From Larus michahellis (Eukaryota > Chordata > Aves > Charadriiformes > Laridae), in assembly GCF_964199755.1 (NCBI RefSeq), contig NC_133904.1:868001-932000 (forward strand): a stretch of 64,000 nucleotides of DNA, given 5' to 3'. Below are positions 48,101-59,292 of the stretch, in pieces; positions within the stretch are counted from its first letter, which is position 1, and each line of letters begins with the position of its first letter. Both the position numbers and the translations under genes were made by a program. Under the pieces are notes generated by a model that saw only the letters and a list, made by a program, of their open reading frames with translations, searched no databases and had not been told where the DNA came from.

Positions 48101-51100
48101 ACTGAATGACAGGATAGCCTACAAAATTAAAATATCTTCCTATAATTATGCCCCTAGCACACAATTCTAAGTGAAATTTTTCAAACACTGCAAGAGTAAT
48201 GAAATGTATAATTCATTCTTAGAATTCTTCAGTCTTGACAGCACTTACACAAAAATAAATTTTCCACACTAAATAAACCTACCTTAAAATGAGCATAAAA
48301 ATCTAGAAAATTACTTCTATTTTTAGCATTCTTTTCACAATCTTTTCTTTCTCTTACACCATTTTTCTTTTGCTAGGATGAAACATTAGTGCACTGTAGT
48401 CTAAATGAATTAGAAGATGCTGCACTCACTTTTCCAGTTCTTTTTCAAGATGTCATTTACCAGGTAATTAGTGTGCATAGAAAAATATATAACTCTTTAT
48501 TATGTTTAACAGACGAGTTCTTGCTGTGTGTATTTGTTATCATCGTGTTTAAAGAGAGATAAGTAACTGTCTGGCATTGAACAACTGTTTGGGTTATAAA
48601 CTGCAGGTGTCGGGGTTTGCGGGGTGGCTTGTGCTGCATCAGAAATCCTGCGGAGCGCTGATTATTGCCGCCACGCGCTGGTAACGTTGGTCACTGGTTC
48701 CAGTCGTAAACATTCATTGCCGAGAGAGCGCCACTGGTCTGTGCAGCGTTGGCCCAGCCGCAGCCTTTCTCCTTGCCGGCAGGCGGAGGCAGGAACGCTG
48801 ACTCTGCAGCCAGCGGCCTCTCCCGGGAGCAGCTTCCCAGGGGCTCTGAACTTCCTTCCCTGGCAGGGCAAGCCCGTCCACACTGCTCCATCCTTTCTTT
48901 CTGTAGAGAAGGCATCTTCAGAACCTGACACGAACTAGCTTCTGTCCGCTCGTTGGTCTCGCTGTAGGCTTTGCCAGTGCCAATTCCACCTCTTTTTCCC
49001 CAGAGGGAGTCTGCTGGGTCCTTGGAGTGATTTGTGGTTGCCTTGTGGAGACTGGCAGGGTTTTGTTCTGCTTTAGGAGGTGGTGTTAGTTGTGTGGTTT
49101 ACATTGACGTACCATAGAGGAAGCACGGGAAGGAGGAGCTCTCTTCCAGCAACTGCCAAAGATGCTGCACTGACCCAGGCTGTTGTTCTCAGGTCCTTTT
49201 GTGTGGTGTACCTGGGAGTAGCAACAGCTTCCCCACCATGTAGTTCGCACGATACGGGACCCCACTCTAGTATCTTTGGAGAATGAGCCAGTCATCAGAC
49301 ACCTTAAAAGGACGCTTGTCCAGGTATTTTTCCTGATTTTAAAAATGTTTTTCTTCGCAGTTTCATATTAAAACCCTTTGAATCTGAGAAGCTGAAATAA
49401 TTTTTAGACATGGGTTTATCTTACCTCTTATTTGGTGATGGCCATGCACGGTTTCCTCCGGGCTGAACTTGGAACGAGCCTTAGAATTAGTTCTTTGGAG
49501 GTTCTTGACACTGCTAACAGAATCAGGAAGACTAAAGCTTCGCTTTTTTCCCTTCCTCCTCTTAAGAGATCTCAGTATGATTTGACTGTTTTCTGCCTGG
49601 AACTGTGGTCCTTCCAATCATTGTTTATGCTGATGAGATCTAACCGGGATTTTGCCTTTAGGAAATTGAAGTCAATGGAAGGAGTGACTTACAGTACTTC
49701 TAAAGCTTTATTTAAGGGCATTGTACACAGGGCTGTGTGGCCCTCGATACAGAACAGTTACTGTGAGGGTCCTGGAGGCGTTTTCTCTTGGCGCTCTCTA
49801 GAGTCTGGCCTGTATTTGCCAAGGAGCAACAGCTTCTTGCAGCCTTCAGAAAGTCGGCCACTGTCTTTGAGCACAGTCTCTTGGTCACTATATTCTGTTT
49901 TGCTGATTTTTATATCGCACTAGACACTGACAAAACGGTCACCTCTTACTAAGTAACAGGCAATAAGCAAGACAGATATTTTAGGCATACAATTAAGTTC
50001 ATGTTTAACTAGGGTATAATATACAAAAGGACAGTCTTCTATGATAAAAGTTGAAAAGAAGTTGGTTGGTATTTCATACCCTTCTTCGTGTTTTTAGTCA
50101 ATGATTAACTATTCATGAGCATTTAAAATGTTTTTTTTTGCTTATCAATTTGACCATCGCCTCTGGAATAGTCCTGTATTAATTGCGCATCTCTGTATTT
50201 CCTTTTGAAAGTCATTTCAGCTGGCAGCAGAGAAGCTGTCTGAGCAAAGTAGAAGTCAGCAAGTTACTATGTATAAAGTATTGTATAATATAACCCGCTG
50301 AAAACAATGCTAGATGAGAAAGAGACATTTCTGAAGATGTTTTCCATTAGCATCTAAATATGTAGCACTTTCCTGTAGGTTTTCCAGAAATATGAGAAAA
50401 TTACCTATTAATTATTTCTTAAAGAGTAGAACCTAGCTCAGTACTCATTTTCCTGCCGAACATCTTACCGTTCTCACATTAAGTCTGACTAATTCTGCAA
50501 ATGTGAGCTGGGTTCGTAGCATTTCAGTTTTCTTACCCATCCAAAGGCGTGAAGCCAGCGCTCGTGCAGGAACAGTGTGATGATAAACCAGGCACTTGGC
50601 GAAAAGATGCTCCAGAAGTGGCCATTGTAGGATACTACAACAGGAAGAATCAGATTGACTTGGCTTCTAGAAGGTCTGTCATAAAATACAGCTGAACTCC
50701 ATTGGCCTGTGGGTCAAGCACAAGATTCACGGCCAGGAACTCAGCTCTGTTGTTGCTTGTTTCGGTGAGAGTAAGCGATGGTCTGCTTTTAAAGAAAGGT
50801 TTCTAAGAATGGGGGCTTGTTTGCTAAGGAAGCAGGTTACTTGGAAGTTACTTCTCACAACTTACCCGGAGTTATGCAGAAGAGAAGAACTAACTAATGT
50901 CTCAGGATAGAGCAGTGTTCTGCAAACTTAAAAATTACCGTGCGATTCCAGCACTGACATACAGGTTTTTTTAAACCTTTGGATGAGTCACTTACCGATT
51001 TCTGTTTAAAAACAAATTAAAAAAAAATTAAAAAATCTGTGAAATGGGTACAGCTGGCTTACTTACGTCAGGCTTTTGAAACAGTGAATCTGTCTGTGTT

Positions 51101-54100
51101 TTCTTGGTTGAAAAAAATCTTTAAATTATGCCACTGTTTAAGTTTTGGACTTAGTAAAAATACAGTCTTTGCAAAACTGAAGTTTTCTTAAATTCTGTAT
51201 CTGTTAAGCGCTATCTTACATCTCACTGGAAAACAGAAATAAACGTTCAGCTCTTCAACGGTATACTTTAGACTTTGTACTCTTTGTGTTACTTTACGTA
51301 ATAAGATAAGCAGCTTATTTTAGGAAGAAATTTATCTTTTTTTTTTTTTGGTAAAGAGATTTTGTTTCTGTTGCTGGCTTCAAGTCCCAGACATGAGATC
51401 ACCTCACCCTCTCTTCCACTCAAAGGGCACCTTCTGTGCATTAGCCAAAAGGCAGATGTTTTCACTCAATTCTTGAGATGAAATGCGTCTTTACGGATTT
51501 ATCACAGAATAATTCCCTTTGATCTTTGTGATCCTTGAAAGATGTTCTGGAGCTCCGTAGGTCAGTTGTAGGTTATTGAATATAGTGTTACATGTATTCC
51601 ATCTTGCTGTCGCCAGCAAGGACTTAGATGCTTTACTTCGTTACTGCGGTGGAACGTGGCAAACAATGCTTGTGAGTTCTGCGTCTCCCTTCTAATGAAC
51701 TCCGCTCTGTCTCGGAAATAACAGAAGAGCCATCAAGCTTTGGATCTGAAAGCCAGGAAGCGTTAGTGGATCTTGGGCAACATCCACAAAGAAGTCTCCT
51801 TTTAGGTTGGGAGGGCTTAATTTTAATTGAGTAGAACCTCTAGAATTGCACTTCTGTCCCTTGAAGAGCCATGGCCGGCTATGCTTCCAGCAGTTCGGTC
51901 TTGGTAGGAGATGATCTTCGTCTTTGGTCACTTAAGGCACAGTACAGTCAGCAATGAGTCGGGCTTGTTCACCTGGCAAGTCCAGCCTGCTGCCAGGCCT
52001 GGGGCGAGACCCAGCTCCGGGCATCGCGTGTGTCTGTCTCGGGGAGGGCTGGGAGCAGCCAGGTCAGCTGGGGCTGGTGCCTGTTGCGCCCTGGGTCGCG
52101 TCGGGTCCATGGGTGCAGCCGGGCTGGACGGGGTCTGGCCGTGCCGCAGAGCACCTACCATGGGTGTGTGGTGGGGACCTGCAGCTTCACGTGAGCAACT
52201 GAGCTAACCTTGCTCTGGTTTTCACCTTGTCAAATGATGGTAAAATCATCAGGCGCGGAGATATGTTACAGGTACACTGAAATCCACTGCTGTAATTTCA
52301 GGGCTTTTGACAAGTGGAACACATGTCTCTTGTTGGGGCTTTTCAGTGCATGAAAGGAATCATGCTTCCTTCCAATTCCGCCTTTGAAGAATTAAAGTCC
52401 TGGATATCTTGAACAAGGAAGACGTTGAATGACAATTTTGATTTTGCACATTCAGATTTTTGTTGCCATTGAAATAACAGGATGTGGTGATTGTTTTGGG
52501 GAGGGGCGAAAAACAACAAACAAAAAAAAAACCCACCAAAAAACTTTGAGCGGCCTTTTCATATACGTTACGCATTTATAAGTCACTGTGAAGTAGATGA
52601 TATCGTATGTCTCTGTTGACAAACTTTCGGTCATTAAATTGGTGAAAATTATTATTAGACTTCTATCTATATTTTCAAAAATTATCTTTCATGTTAGATG
52701 TACTCACTGGAGTGATGGATGCGTTTTGTTCTGATTTGGTTACTTAATTGCTCTCCTTTGGTTACCCGGAGTTGTGGGTCGGCTTGTCCTAGCTGGGCGT
52801 AACGATGTGGTTGCCTTATGTTGTGCCAGTGTCACAAACCAGCACAGACCAGTGAATCTGCCATCAGTGTCGTCGTTAAATTGTCTATCTGTGTGTGTAA
52901 CCTGTGATTAGACATGCATATTCTACAAAGAAGTTATTTTCCCTGGAGTTCTTGTTTGCATTCACGTGTGAACTCCCTAGAGAACGACGGATATTAGGGT
53001 AGATGCAGCCTTATAACTGCCTGGCAGCCATCTCTGAGAGAACACCTTGCAGAGATGCCGCGGTTGTCCACGGGCTAAACAAACTGAGCAATAAACCACA
53101 AGGAGTGCGCACACCTGAGGAACCCAAGCAGCCCTAATGGTTCTCTGATCTACTGGAATGGTTTTTAAAATTCTTTTAACTGGCCATTGTGACCAATATA
53201 ATTCAATCCAGACTTAAGGGGAACAACGAATTACATAGAAGATGGTTTTATTTATATTATGTCGACAGATACCTTGGTTTACTGCTTGGGTTGCCAGGAG
53301 AGTTTGTAGAAGAGGCGTTGAAGAGACCATTTCTGAAACGACATCTGTGTTTCTTCCGTAGCACAGAATAGGCTCGTTAATTTGAAACCAAGCTCTTGAA
53401 GAAACCTTAGAGCCAAATACCATCCTCTGCCCACCGTTATTTGCAACTGTTCTCTCGTGTGCAGTGAAAACATTAGTATCTTTTCTGTGACTGACTTACT
53501 GGTTTTGAAAAGAAAGATTTAGGTTGCAATAAAGTAAATACTTAGGAAAAATGACATGAACAGAATAATCCTTTTGCAAAGAGAAACTTACCTGCCCTTA
53601 AACTCTGGGTTACAACCTGGGAGGCTGCTGGCTGCGTTCCGTGCGTGCTGGGTACAGAGCAGACCTTCCGAAGGAGCCTTTTGCACAGACGTTACAGTCA
53701 CAGACAGTTTGAGTGTTAGTAGCGTCTGGTCAGCTGCAGGCTCCGAGTTCATTCATTGCGTTGGTTCCTGTGGTAAGGGAAGCACCTCGTCTAGTCTTCG
53801 AGAAAAGCTTCACTGCCTTATTACGGCAAGAAGAGGTGTCACATTCACAAAGGTTTGAGTGCCGTCGGGAGACGTGGTGTGAAGACACGCTTGTCGACTC
53901 TCTATTTAGAAAGTTGTCTTTGCAGTAGTTGTCTTGGCTAAATGCAGCCCAGAAGCCTGTCAGGCACAGGCCGGGGCTCTCCGAACCGCTCTGGGCAGCC
54001 GACTGGAGAGAGATGGTTTTACTGCCTCCAAAAGTGGTTTTCTTCCCCTCTGGTCACTTGGTTGTGCCCACACCTATATTTGATATAATTCAATTCAAGT

Positions 54101-57100
54101 AATACACATCCTTGGTAAAGATTTACTGTGATTAGAAGGTACATTGAAGCCTTTTCCTAACTGTCTGTTAAAAAATTGATAAAGCTGAAATTACCTTGGT
54201 TGAAATTTAAAGAAGTTCAGTACAATCCTGTCTCTCTCTGGATATTTTGGTAACTCTTTCCTCAAAACTGTAATTCTCTATGTGGACAATCTCTGAACCA
54301 AAAAGAGAGGTAAGCAGCACAAAAGGCTGGCGTTTCCACCCTTTGGCATCAGTGTCGGCGCTGTTGGTTTAGGTGAAGCCCACATCTGTGCCGGAGCTCA
54401 CCCCAGGCCATCGAATAGCGATTTCAAATAGAAATGTGAATGTTGTGCCCCAGGAACAGCCCAGTGCTCGGTAGGCGCCCTCACGCCTGCCCTGCTGCTG
54501 GGCCGTTGCCCCGAGCGTGATGTCTGTAGGTGCCGCCACGTGAGCCCACGTCTGGTGCTTTGGGTTAAATCAGGGATGCAGAACTCTCCTAACGTGGTAT
54601 CTCGTCTCCTGACTCTGCAGTGTTCTACAGGGAATAATTTATGTATGTGTGCAGTTCTGTGCTGGTGGAATTTGAATTTATGGAAATTTGGAAACAGCTG
54701 AAGCCTTTTTTTTTTTTTTTAATCACTTCTGACACCCCCATATTCAATGTGTAATTCTTAGTGGAAAAAGGTTATTAAGAAGATTATTCAGTTTATGTGC
54801 TGGCACACATTATCTAGTAATTGAACTAGTGCTGCCCAGCTGGTGAAAGCTGATTCAAAATGTTTAGTCAAAGCAACCAGACTTATTTTTTTCTTTAGCA
54901 ATTGGCCAACTTTTATATTTTAATTGAAATTATTTCTAATTCCATCAAATTTTCCAGGAAAACTGTTAAGCCTAATGTTACCATCTTTCGCTTCTAGCCG
55001 CTTAGGCTGCAAGCTAATTTAATATTGTTTTAATTGAGTTGTTATTCTGTAGGAAGTTAGTATTTGCTGTTTACTTTGTCCGTAATGCTCATTGTGACCT
55101 AATCTTTACAAACTGGTACTTAGTAGCGCAACCGAAGTATTTTGAATCTCTAACAAAAGTCCATCTCTGCCGCAGGTTTATGTCCGGTTAAGGCCATTCT
55201 TCCGAGAATTCCTGGAACGTATGTCTCAGATTTATGAGGTAAAAACAATTAGACGCTACCTTTGCATTTCATTGTTAAATTATATTCACATACTTATATC
55301 TAAAGTAATTACTTTTTCCCCTTTAATCCACAGATCATTCTTTTTACTGCTTCTAAGAAGGTGTATGCAGACAAGTTATTGAACATACTAGACCCTAAAA
55401 AGCAACTGGTCAGGTAAAAATAGAGAATTGTGACCACACCTGTTGCAACAAACTAACTGCTGTTTCTTGACAGATGTGATGAAGAGAGTGATTATGACGT
55501 GTTCGTTACTGCAGAGCGTCTCGCTGAACTGATTCTTTGTGGTTTTGTCTGGTCTGAGAGTGAGAGAAAAATGAACTGAAGTGGTTGAGTTGCTGCCTTG
55601 GTGATAAGATGAACCCAGGCAGCTTCACACTGCCTTCCGTGGCCAGAAACCGCACCCCGCCGGTCTCTGGGGCACGTCGGGCTTGTGCAGGGAAATGACC
55701 TCCTGGGCATCAAAAATGTGATGGAGCTGCTTTGGGATACATGTTACAAATAAAGAACACGAACCAAGATGACTTCTAAACTATTCAGACTTGATGTATT
55801 ACCTAAATACTGAGCTGTGCTTGGAAGTGAATGGCATTTCTCAAGAACAGTTCCTTAAGGCATAGAGAAACTCTGCCGGATGAGATGCTTTCTGTGACAC
55901 CCATGCAGAAAGTGGAGCGTTACATGAGAAAGTTGAAACCCAAGAGGGGTCTTCCCAGGGATTCACCCCGCACAGGGCGTCCCAAGTCAGGGAAGGAAAC
56001 AACTGGGCTTGAGTAGAGCCTGGACTGTGTAAATTCTGTACCTGGGACATCATTGGCAAAGCAGTTCTCTGCATCACTTTATTGTAATATTCTTCAGTGA
56101 AAACTCGATTGTTCTTTACACGCGTAATAAAATTACCATTTGGCCTGAGACAGTGGTTGCATCCATTGTTTTCACTTGGAAGTTCAGGCACATCATAACT
56201 CATTTTCCTTAGGAGCGTGAAGATAAACTGCTCACGAGTTTTCATCCAGGAACAGTCATCTCATTGTTTGTTTTTGTGTGGCGCACACGAGAGAATCCTA
56301 GCTTGGTTTTGGCAAACTTGCTTGCCACTGCGTTTTGAACAGGCAAACAAAACCAGACCTTCAGATCCCTTCAGTCCCTGGAATCCCAGAGCCACACGGG
56401 AGGCAGGACGGAGGAAGGTGTTTGCACTTGCAGAAAATGAGCCCAAGTGTGCGTCCCTAGCGTTAAATACCTTTCTCCAAGAACCTAACACGTATGATTA
56501 AGAACTGCAATTTTAACTGTGTTAGGAACAGGAAAAAGATAATAAAATAGAGAGCCAAACAGTACCCTAAGAATTTGCAGAAAGATTCATGTGATGCGTG
56601 AATTGGTTGTGATTCATGTGGCACCGAGGAGCTGACATCAAGGCATGATGAGTTTTGACATTAGCCTAAAGGTAGACTTGTCAGGCACTCCACACGTGTG
56701 ACTCAGGGTCTATATATAAATGCGTTTGCTGCCGAGGCATCGGCTTATTTTCCTCCATAGCAACATTAGGAACTCAACCCCTTTATGAAATTAAGCACAC
56801 TATGTACGGCTTCTAAAAACTTCATTTAAAAGTATAAGTAGCCGTAAAGAAACTGCATTGTAATGTGGCACTGTCAAACTCAAAACCTGTCTAGTTTACA
56901 GGCTATTTTTAAATTATAATTACGTTGATTTCCATGACATTTCAGTTTTATTCCTGGTGTTTTTTTAATCTGAGTCCTTTTAGTCTATCCATCCATTTAC
57001 TATGTATTTCTTCTGTAATAAATTAAAAGGCAGTAGGCTAATTGGAAAGGAAGAAGTTGGTGGAATGTTTTGGCCTCCAGGCTTTTTTCAAGCTCTAATA

Positions 57101-59292
57101 ACTGAAATAGGTTAATTGCGAACAGAGGTAACGTAAAAAAGAAAACACAGTTTCTGTTGTAGCACGCAGTGGCGCAGGGAGGCCGTCTGCTGGAGCAGCT
57201 GGAACGAAATCAAGGGATAATAAACCCCTCTAAACTGGCTCCTGCGCAGAACTAAGCTCCGATCCTGGGGCCGCGCAAAATCACGGGAGCGTTCAGGGTC
57301 CCGTTGCCAACCCGGCTGCAGAAAGGTCGGAAAGCAGCAGCCTGTGGACAAATAGTTGTTATGTCTGAGCTGAGCTTTTCTGGTTAAATACAACCAACCT
57401 CCTGCAGAACTGGATTAACTGGTGATTTTACCAGTAAAAAGCTCACAAGAGAATAGAAAAAAGGGAACAATACTTTAAAAGCAGCTAAATAGATCAGAAA
57501 GGAAAAAACTGTGTAACATTTGGCAAAGTTAACTCTTCCTCTGTGCAATGTAGATGATGTCGTTTGTCTCATTAATTAGTATTTTATTTTAATCACAGGC
57601 ATCGACTTTTCCGTGAGCATTGTGTTTGTGTACAAGGAAACTACATAAAGGATTTAAACATTCTTGGTAGAGATCTTTCAAAAACGATCATAATTGACAA
57701 TTCACCGCAAGCCTTTGCTTATCAGGTAAGAATGCTGCCGTCAGCAAACGTCCCCGCTACAGCAACAAACTTTCTGAAGGAAGACAGTGAAACATGACTC
57801 TTTGATTTAACGTGCTAAGTTTTGCACTTAAATTTGTATTTAAGTTTAGAAAGCAAACTCACTCGGGTTGGCTTGCTTTTCTCTTCTTTTTGCGAAGAGC
57901 TATCAAGTGCAATCTGAGTGACTCCTGCTCTGAAGAGACTCTGGAACCAGCCGCTCCCCTTTCGCGTGCAGCTGTTCTAACGCGCCCTCCAGTCCCTGCC
58001 TCCGTTGCTCGGACTCTATTGTGGATTTGGGTTCTTAACACTAGTGAGATGCTTAAGAATGAATCGCTGGTTGACGTGCCACGCAGCTGTGAAAATCGCT
58101 TATGCTTAAACATCAGAAAGTCACATGCTGTGATTTAGCTTTTCCCAGAAGTACGGCCTGTAACTGCTCCAGTTAGGCCCATTACGCAGATAGGGAAGTG
58201 CCCAGTGTGATCTCGGCGTCTCACCTCCAGTAAAGAAGCAGAAAACCAAAATCCTGTTTGACTTGGGCTCATTCGCACAGGCTGCGACAGCCAGTACGCA
58301 GCCAGCATCCATGTGGGTTCCAACATAAAATTGTCTCAAAATACCAACGCTTCTCACTTCAGCGGAACTTCTAGAGCTCGTTCTGTTTCAGCTTTGATGT
58401 GGAAATTTTTGTTGTGATGTATGTAAAGGAAGGAGATATTTTGGAAATGAATTTTAATGCAAACTTTAGAGGGAAAATAATAAACTCTAGCTTGGAAACC
58501 TTTTTCCCCAAAATGCTATTTCACAAGTCATGTTTTTAGATAAACTGAGCATAAATCATGTGTTAATGATTTTTTTTTTTCTTTTTTAACTTTAGCTTTC
58601 AAATGGAATCCCTATAGAAAGCTGGTTCATGGATAAAAATGACAACGAACTCCTAAAATTGATTCCATTTCTGGAGAAACTCGTAGAGCTGGTAAGTGTT
58701 TCCTTCGTTGGCTCTTCCCCACCTCCTGCCCGAAAACGTTAGTTACCTCTTTTAAGTATTTTCACCTATTTTAAGATTTTTTTGAGTCACTGAGATTTAG
58801 ACTGCTGAAAGTCATGTATGTCTCTTTTTGAAAAGGATACTCGGGGCAGTAATTCAAGTATGCATAAGGACTTACTTACATAGGAAAAGACGGGACCTCA
58901 TTATTTCTAACTGTGCCTTTAGTCAAGAAATGGAGAATTGTAACATCAGTTACAATGAAATTGAGAATCTGTAGGCAATTAGGTTAAATAATGCCTATTG
59001 TTGGCTGTGATGTGTGCCTTTATTCTTAAAACGCAAATAAAGTACTCCTAAATTGTTGTGAACGTTACGTAGTTATTTCTGTAAGTCTTTTATAATTACA
59101 TTCATTCATGGCTTGTATTCTGTTATACTAAAATAGCGCTGTTAGAGAATTGACCCCGTTAAAATCTGGTTTATAGAAGCGTTTGTTCTCCTAAAACCCG
59201 CACCTTTTTTTCTTTCCCCCCTGCAGAACGAAGATGTCCGACCTCACATCAGAGACAGATTTCGCTTGCATGACTTGCTACCCCCAGATTAA
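38963..59292 (+). CDS. CTDSPL2: CTDSPL2, CTD small phosphatase-like protein 2 (complete, 12 coding exons)
   Basis: Nuclear HAD-superfamily phosphatase of the FCP/SCP group (also called SCP4). In the literature it acts on phosphoserine substrates including SMADs and FoxO factors. The coding exons are 38963-39148, 43061-43199, 45313-45462, 45940-46155, 47026-47104, 47375-47486, 48377-48463, 55176-55238, 55334-55413, 57599-57725, 58596-58691 and 59227-59292. They total 1401 nt, 466 residues plus stop, the length I recall for human. All junctions are GT-AG and keep frame. Residues 1-110 are basic and probably disordered, with likely nuclear localisation clusters ([16 protein letters not shown]). 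The phosphatase domain spans about 285-460: DLDET at 293-297 holds the nucleophile and general acid, FTAS is at 347-350, and IIIDNSP at 401-407 holds the metal-binding aspartate. Start choice: in-frame TAA at 38951-38953, twelve bases upstream. No damage is seen. Confidence 0.98.
39149..43060 (+). other. CTDSPL2: CTDSPL2 intron 2
   Basis: 3.9 kb with no exon visible. It contains an AT-rich (TA)n stretch at about 39828-39840. At 41418-41431, TAGAATCATAGAAT equals the CR1 terminal octamer tail in antisense, but it is too short to call. The 148-codon frame at 40949-41395 matches nothing I know. The acceptor is CTGTTTTAAG. Confidence 0.9.
43061..43199 (+). CDS. CTDSPL2: CTDSPL2 exon 3 (residues 63-109)
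   Basis: Encodes [19 protein letters not shown] and on to RRKSQMNG, containing a basic cluster likely to serve nuclear import. 139 nt, so its skipping would shift the frame. The donor GAG|GTTTGT is weak, with T at +3. Confidence 0.95.
43641..43798 (-). mobile_element. CR1 LINE 3'-end fragment, antisense
   Basis: Starts with CATAGAATCATAGGAAAATG, then AAGGGACCTCTGAAGGTGAT and CCAGTCCCCCTGC, and ends near GTGGAAATTGTTTCTTTTT. These are the CR1 3' octamer tail and 3'UTR read in reverse complement. The tail octamers are retained, so this insertion kept its natural 3' end. Confidence 0.9.
45125..45162 (+). repeat. Poly(T) tract with two C interruptions
   Basis: Runs of T broken by C at two places, about 150 bases before the exon 4 acceptor. 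It is probably a decayed poly(A) of an antisense insertion or a simple repeat. It is too far upstream to be the exon 4 polypyrimidine tract. Confidence 0.85.
45313..45462 (+). CDS. CTDSPL2: CTDSPL2 exon 4 (residues 109-159)
   Basis: Enters with a split codon and encodes [15 protein letters not shown] through [19 protein letters not shown] to PANKN. The hydrophobic FSPVFNFF word is a conserved linear motif of unknown role in this otherwise disordered region. Donor G|GTGAGT, strong. Confidence 0.97.
45463..45939 (+). other. CTDSPL2: CTDSPL2 intron 4
   Basis: 477 nt with an A-rich stretch near 45707-45738. No other feature is seen. Confidence 0.92.
45940..46155 (+). CDS. CTDSPL2: CTDSPL2 exon 5 (residues 159-231)
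   Basis: Encodes [19 protein letters not shown], then an acidic, serine/threonine-rich linker ending DRDLPPLT. 216 nt, frame-neutral. The linker is the most diverged part relative to human, as expected of a disordered spacer. Donor G|GTAAGA. Confidence 0.97.
46156..47025 (+). other. CTDSPL2: CTDSPL2 intron 5
   Basis: 870 nt. More than a third of it is a distinct block at 46589-46897 (GC-rich core between two T12 tracts), described separately as a possible retrocopy. If the intron were retained, the frame would run to a stop at 46263-46265 and lose the phosphatase domain. Confidence 0.92.
46589..46897 (-). pseudogene. Possible processed retrocopy of an unidentified transcript
   Basis: Read on the minus strand, a GC-rich segment (about 46660-46880) is followed by an AT-rich stretch, AATAAA (46621-46626) and, 20 bases later, twelve A residues (46589-46600). 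This is the layout of a reverse-transcribed polyadenylated mRNA end. A second run of twelve A (46886-46897, + strand T) borders the other side. The translated frame includes [16 protein letters not shown] and does not identify a parent for me. No target-site duplication is clear beyond the T tracts. The alternative is intronic sequence that happens to be GC-rich with a nearby T run. Confidence 0.4.
47026..47104 (+). CDS. CTDSPL2: CTDSPL2 exon 6 (residues 231-257)
   Basis: Encodes [20 protein letters not shown] then WEVFD and a split proline codon. The [16 protein letters not shown] word crossing into exon 7 leads into the phosphatase domain. Donor CC|GTAAGT. Confidence 0.97.
47105..47374 (+). 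other. CTDSPL2: CTDSPL2 intron 6
   Basis: 270 nt of plain AT-rich intron. Acceptor TTCTTTTCAG. Confidence 0.95.
47375..47486 (+). CDS. CTDSPL2: CTDSPL2 exon 7 (residues 257-294)
   Basis: Encodes [19 protein letters not shown] through PEFSLVLDL. The last two residues, D293 and L294, are the first half of the DLDET catalytic motif, with D293 the phosphoryl-accepting nucleophile. Ends in phase 0 at donor TTG|GTAAAT. Confidence 0.97.
47487..48376 (+). other. CTDSPL2: CTDSPL2 intron 7
   Basis: 890 nt, interrupting the catalytic motif between L294 and D295. The frame stays open into the intron for about 75 codons before a stop at 47712-47714, by chance. No repeat is recognised. Confidence 0.93.
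48377..48463 (+). CDS. CTDSPL2: CTDSPL2 exon 8 (residues 295-323)
   Basis: 87 nt, 29 codons, phase 0 at both ends. Encodes [20 protein letters not shown] then [10 protein letters not shown]295 is the general acid/base of the DLDET signature. Donor CAG|GTAATT. Confidence 0.97.
48464..55175 (+). other. CTDSPL2: CTDSPL2 intron 8
   Basis: 6.7 kb. It has GC-richer unassigned patches at about 48610-48960 and 51950-52200, and T runs near 51340 and 54706. The 163-codon frame at 49432-49923 has no recognisable similarity and crosses no splice-like boundaries, so I leave it out as chance. No CR1 copy is seen. Confidence 0.9.
55176..55238 (+). CDS. CTDSPL2: CTDSPL2 exon 9 (residues 324-344)
   Basis: 63 nt, 21 codons, phase 0 at both ends. 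Encodes [20 protein letters not shown] then E, the helix after the insert region of the FCP/SCP fold. Acceptor TCTGCCGCAG, donor GAG|GTAAAA. Confidence 0.97.
55239..55333 (+). other. CTDSPL2: CTDSPL2 intron 9 (95 nt)
   Basis: Very short intron, close to the lower size limit for vertebrate splicing. Acceptor TTTAATCCACAG. Confidence 0.96.
55334..55413 (+). CDS. CTDSPL2: CTDSPL2 exon 10 (residues 345-371)
   Basis: Encodes [20 protein letters not shown], then KKQLV and a split arginine. FTAS is HAD motif II, which binds the phosphate. Donor AG|GTAAAA. Confidence 0.97.
55414..57598 (+). other. CTDSPL2: CTDSPL2 intron 10
   Basis: 2.2 kb. No repeat or exon is recognised. Short open frames on both strands look like chance. 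Confidence 0.92.
57599..57725 (+). CDS. CTDSPL2: CTDSPL2 exon 11 (residues 371-413)
   Basis: Encodes [20 protein letters not shown] through [20 protein letters not shown] then YQ. IIIDNSP (401-407) carries the metal-coordinating D404 of HAD motif IV. K388 is the likely motif III lysine. Donor CAG|GTAAGA. Confidence 0.97.
57726..58595 (+). other. CTDSPL2: CTDSPL2 intron 11
   Basis: 870 nt. A strong T-rich tract precedes the TTTAG acceptor. Nothing else is recognised. Confidence 0.93.
58596..58691 (+). CDS. CTDSPL2: CTDSPL2 exon 12 (residues 414-445)
   Basis: Encodes [20 protein letters not shown] then [12 protein letters not shown]. 96 nt, phase 0 at both ends. Contains the conserved NGIPI-SW block that closes the active-site side of the domain. 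Donor CTG|GTAAGT. Confidence 0.97.
58692..59226 (+). other. CTDSPL2: CTDSPL2 intron 12
   Basis: 535 nt. Acceptor with a long pyrimidine tract, CCCCCCTGCAG. No repeats are seen. Confidence 0.94.
59227..59292 (+). CDS. CTDSPL2: CTDSPL2 exon 13 (residues 446-466 and stop)
   Basis: Encodes [20 protein letters not shown] then D and a TAA stop at 59290-59292. The C-terminus matches the vertebrate orthologues as I recall them. Confidence 0.97.
   Translation, partial: NEDVRPHIRDRFRLHDLLPPD

Noticed and set aside
49432..49923. 163-codon + strand frame in CTDSPL2 intron 8
   Set aside because: No similarity recognised, Ser/Leu-rich, not bounded by splice sites. A chance frame of this size is expected in 64 kb.
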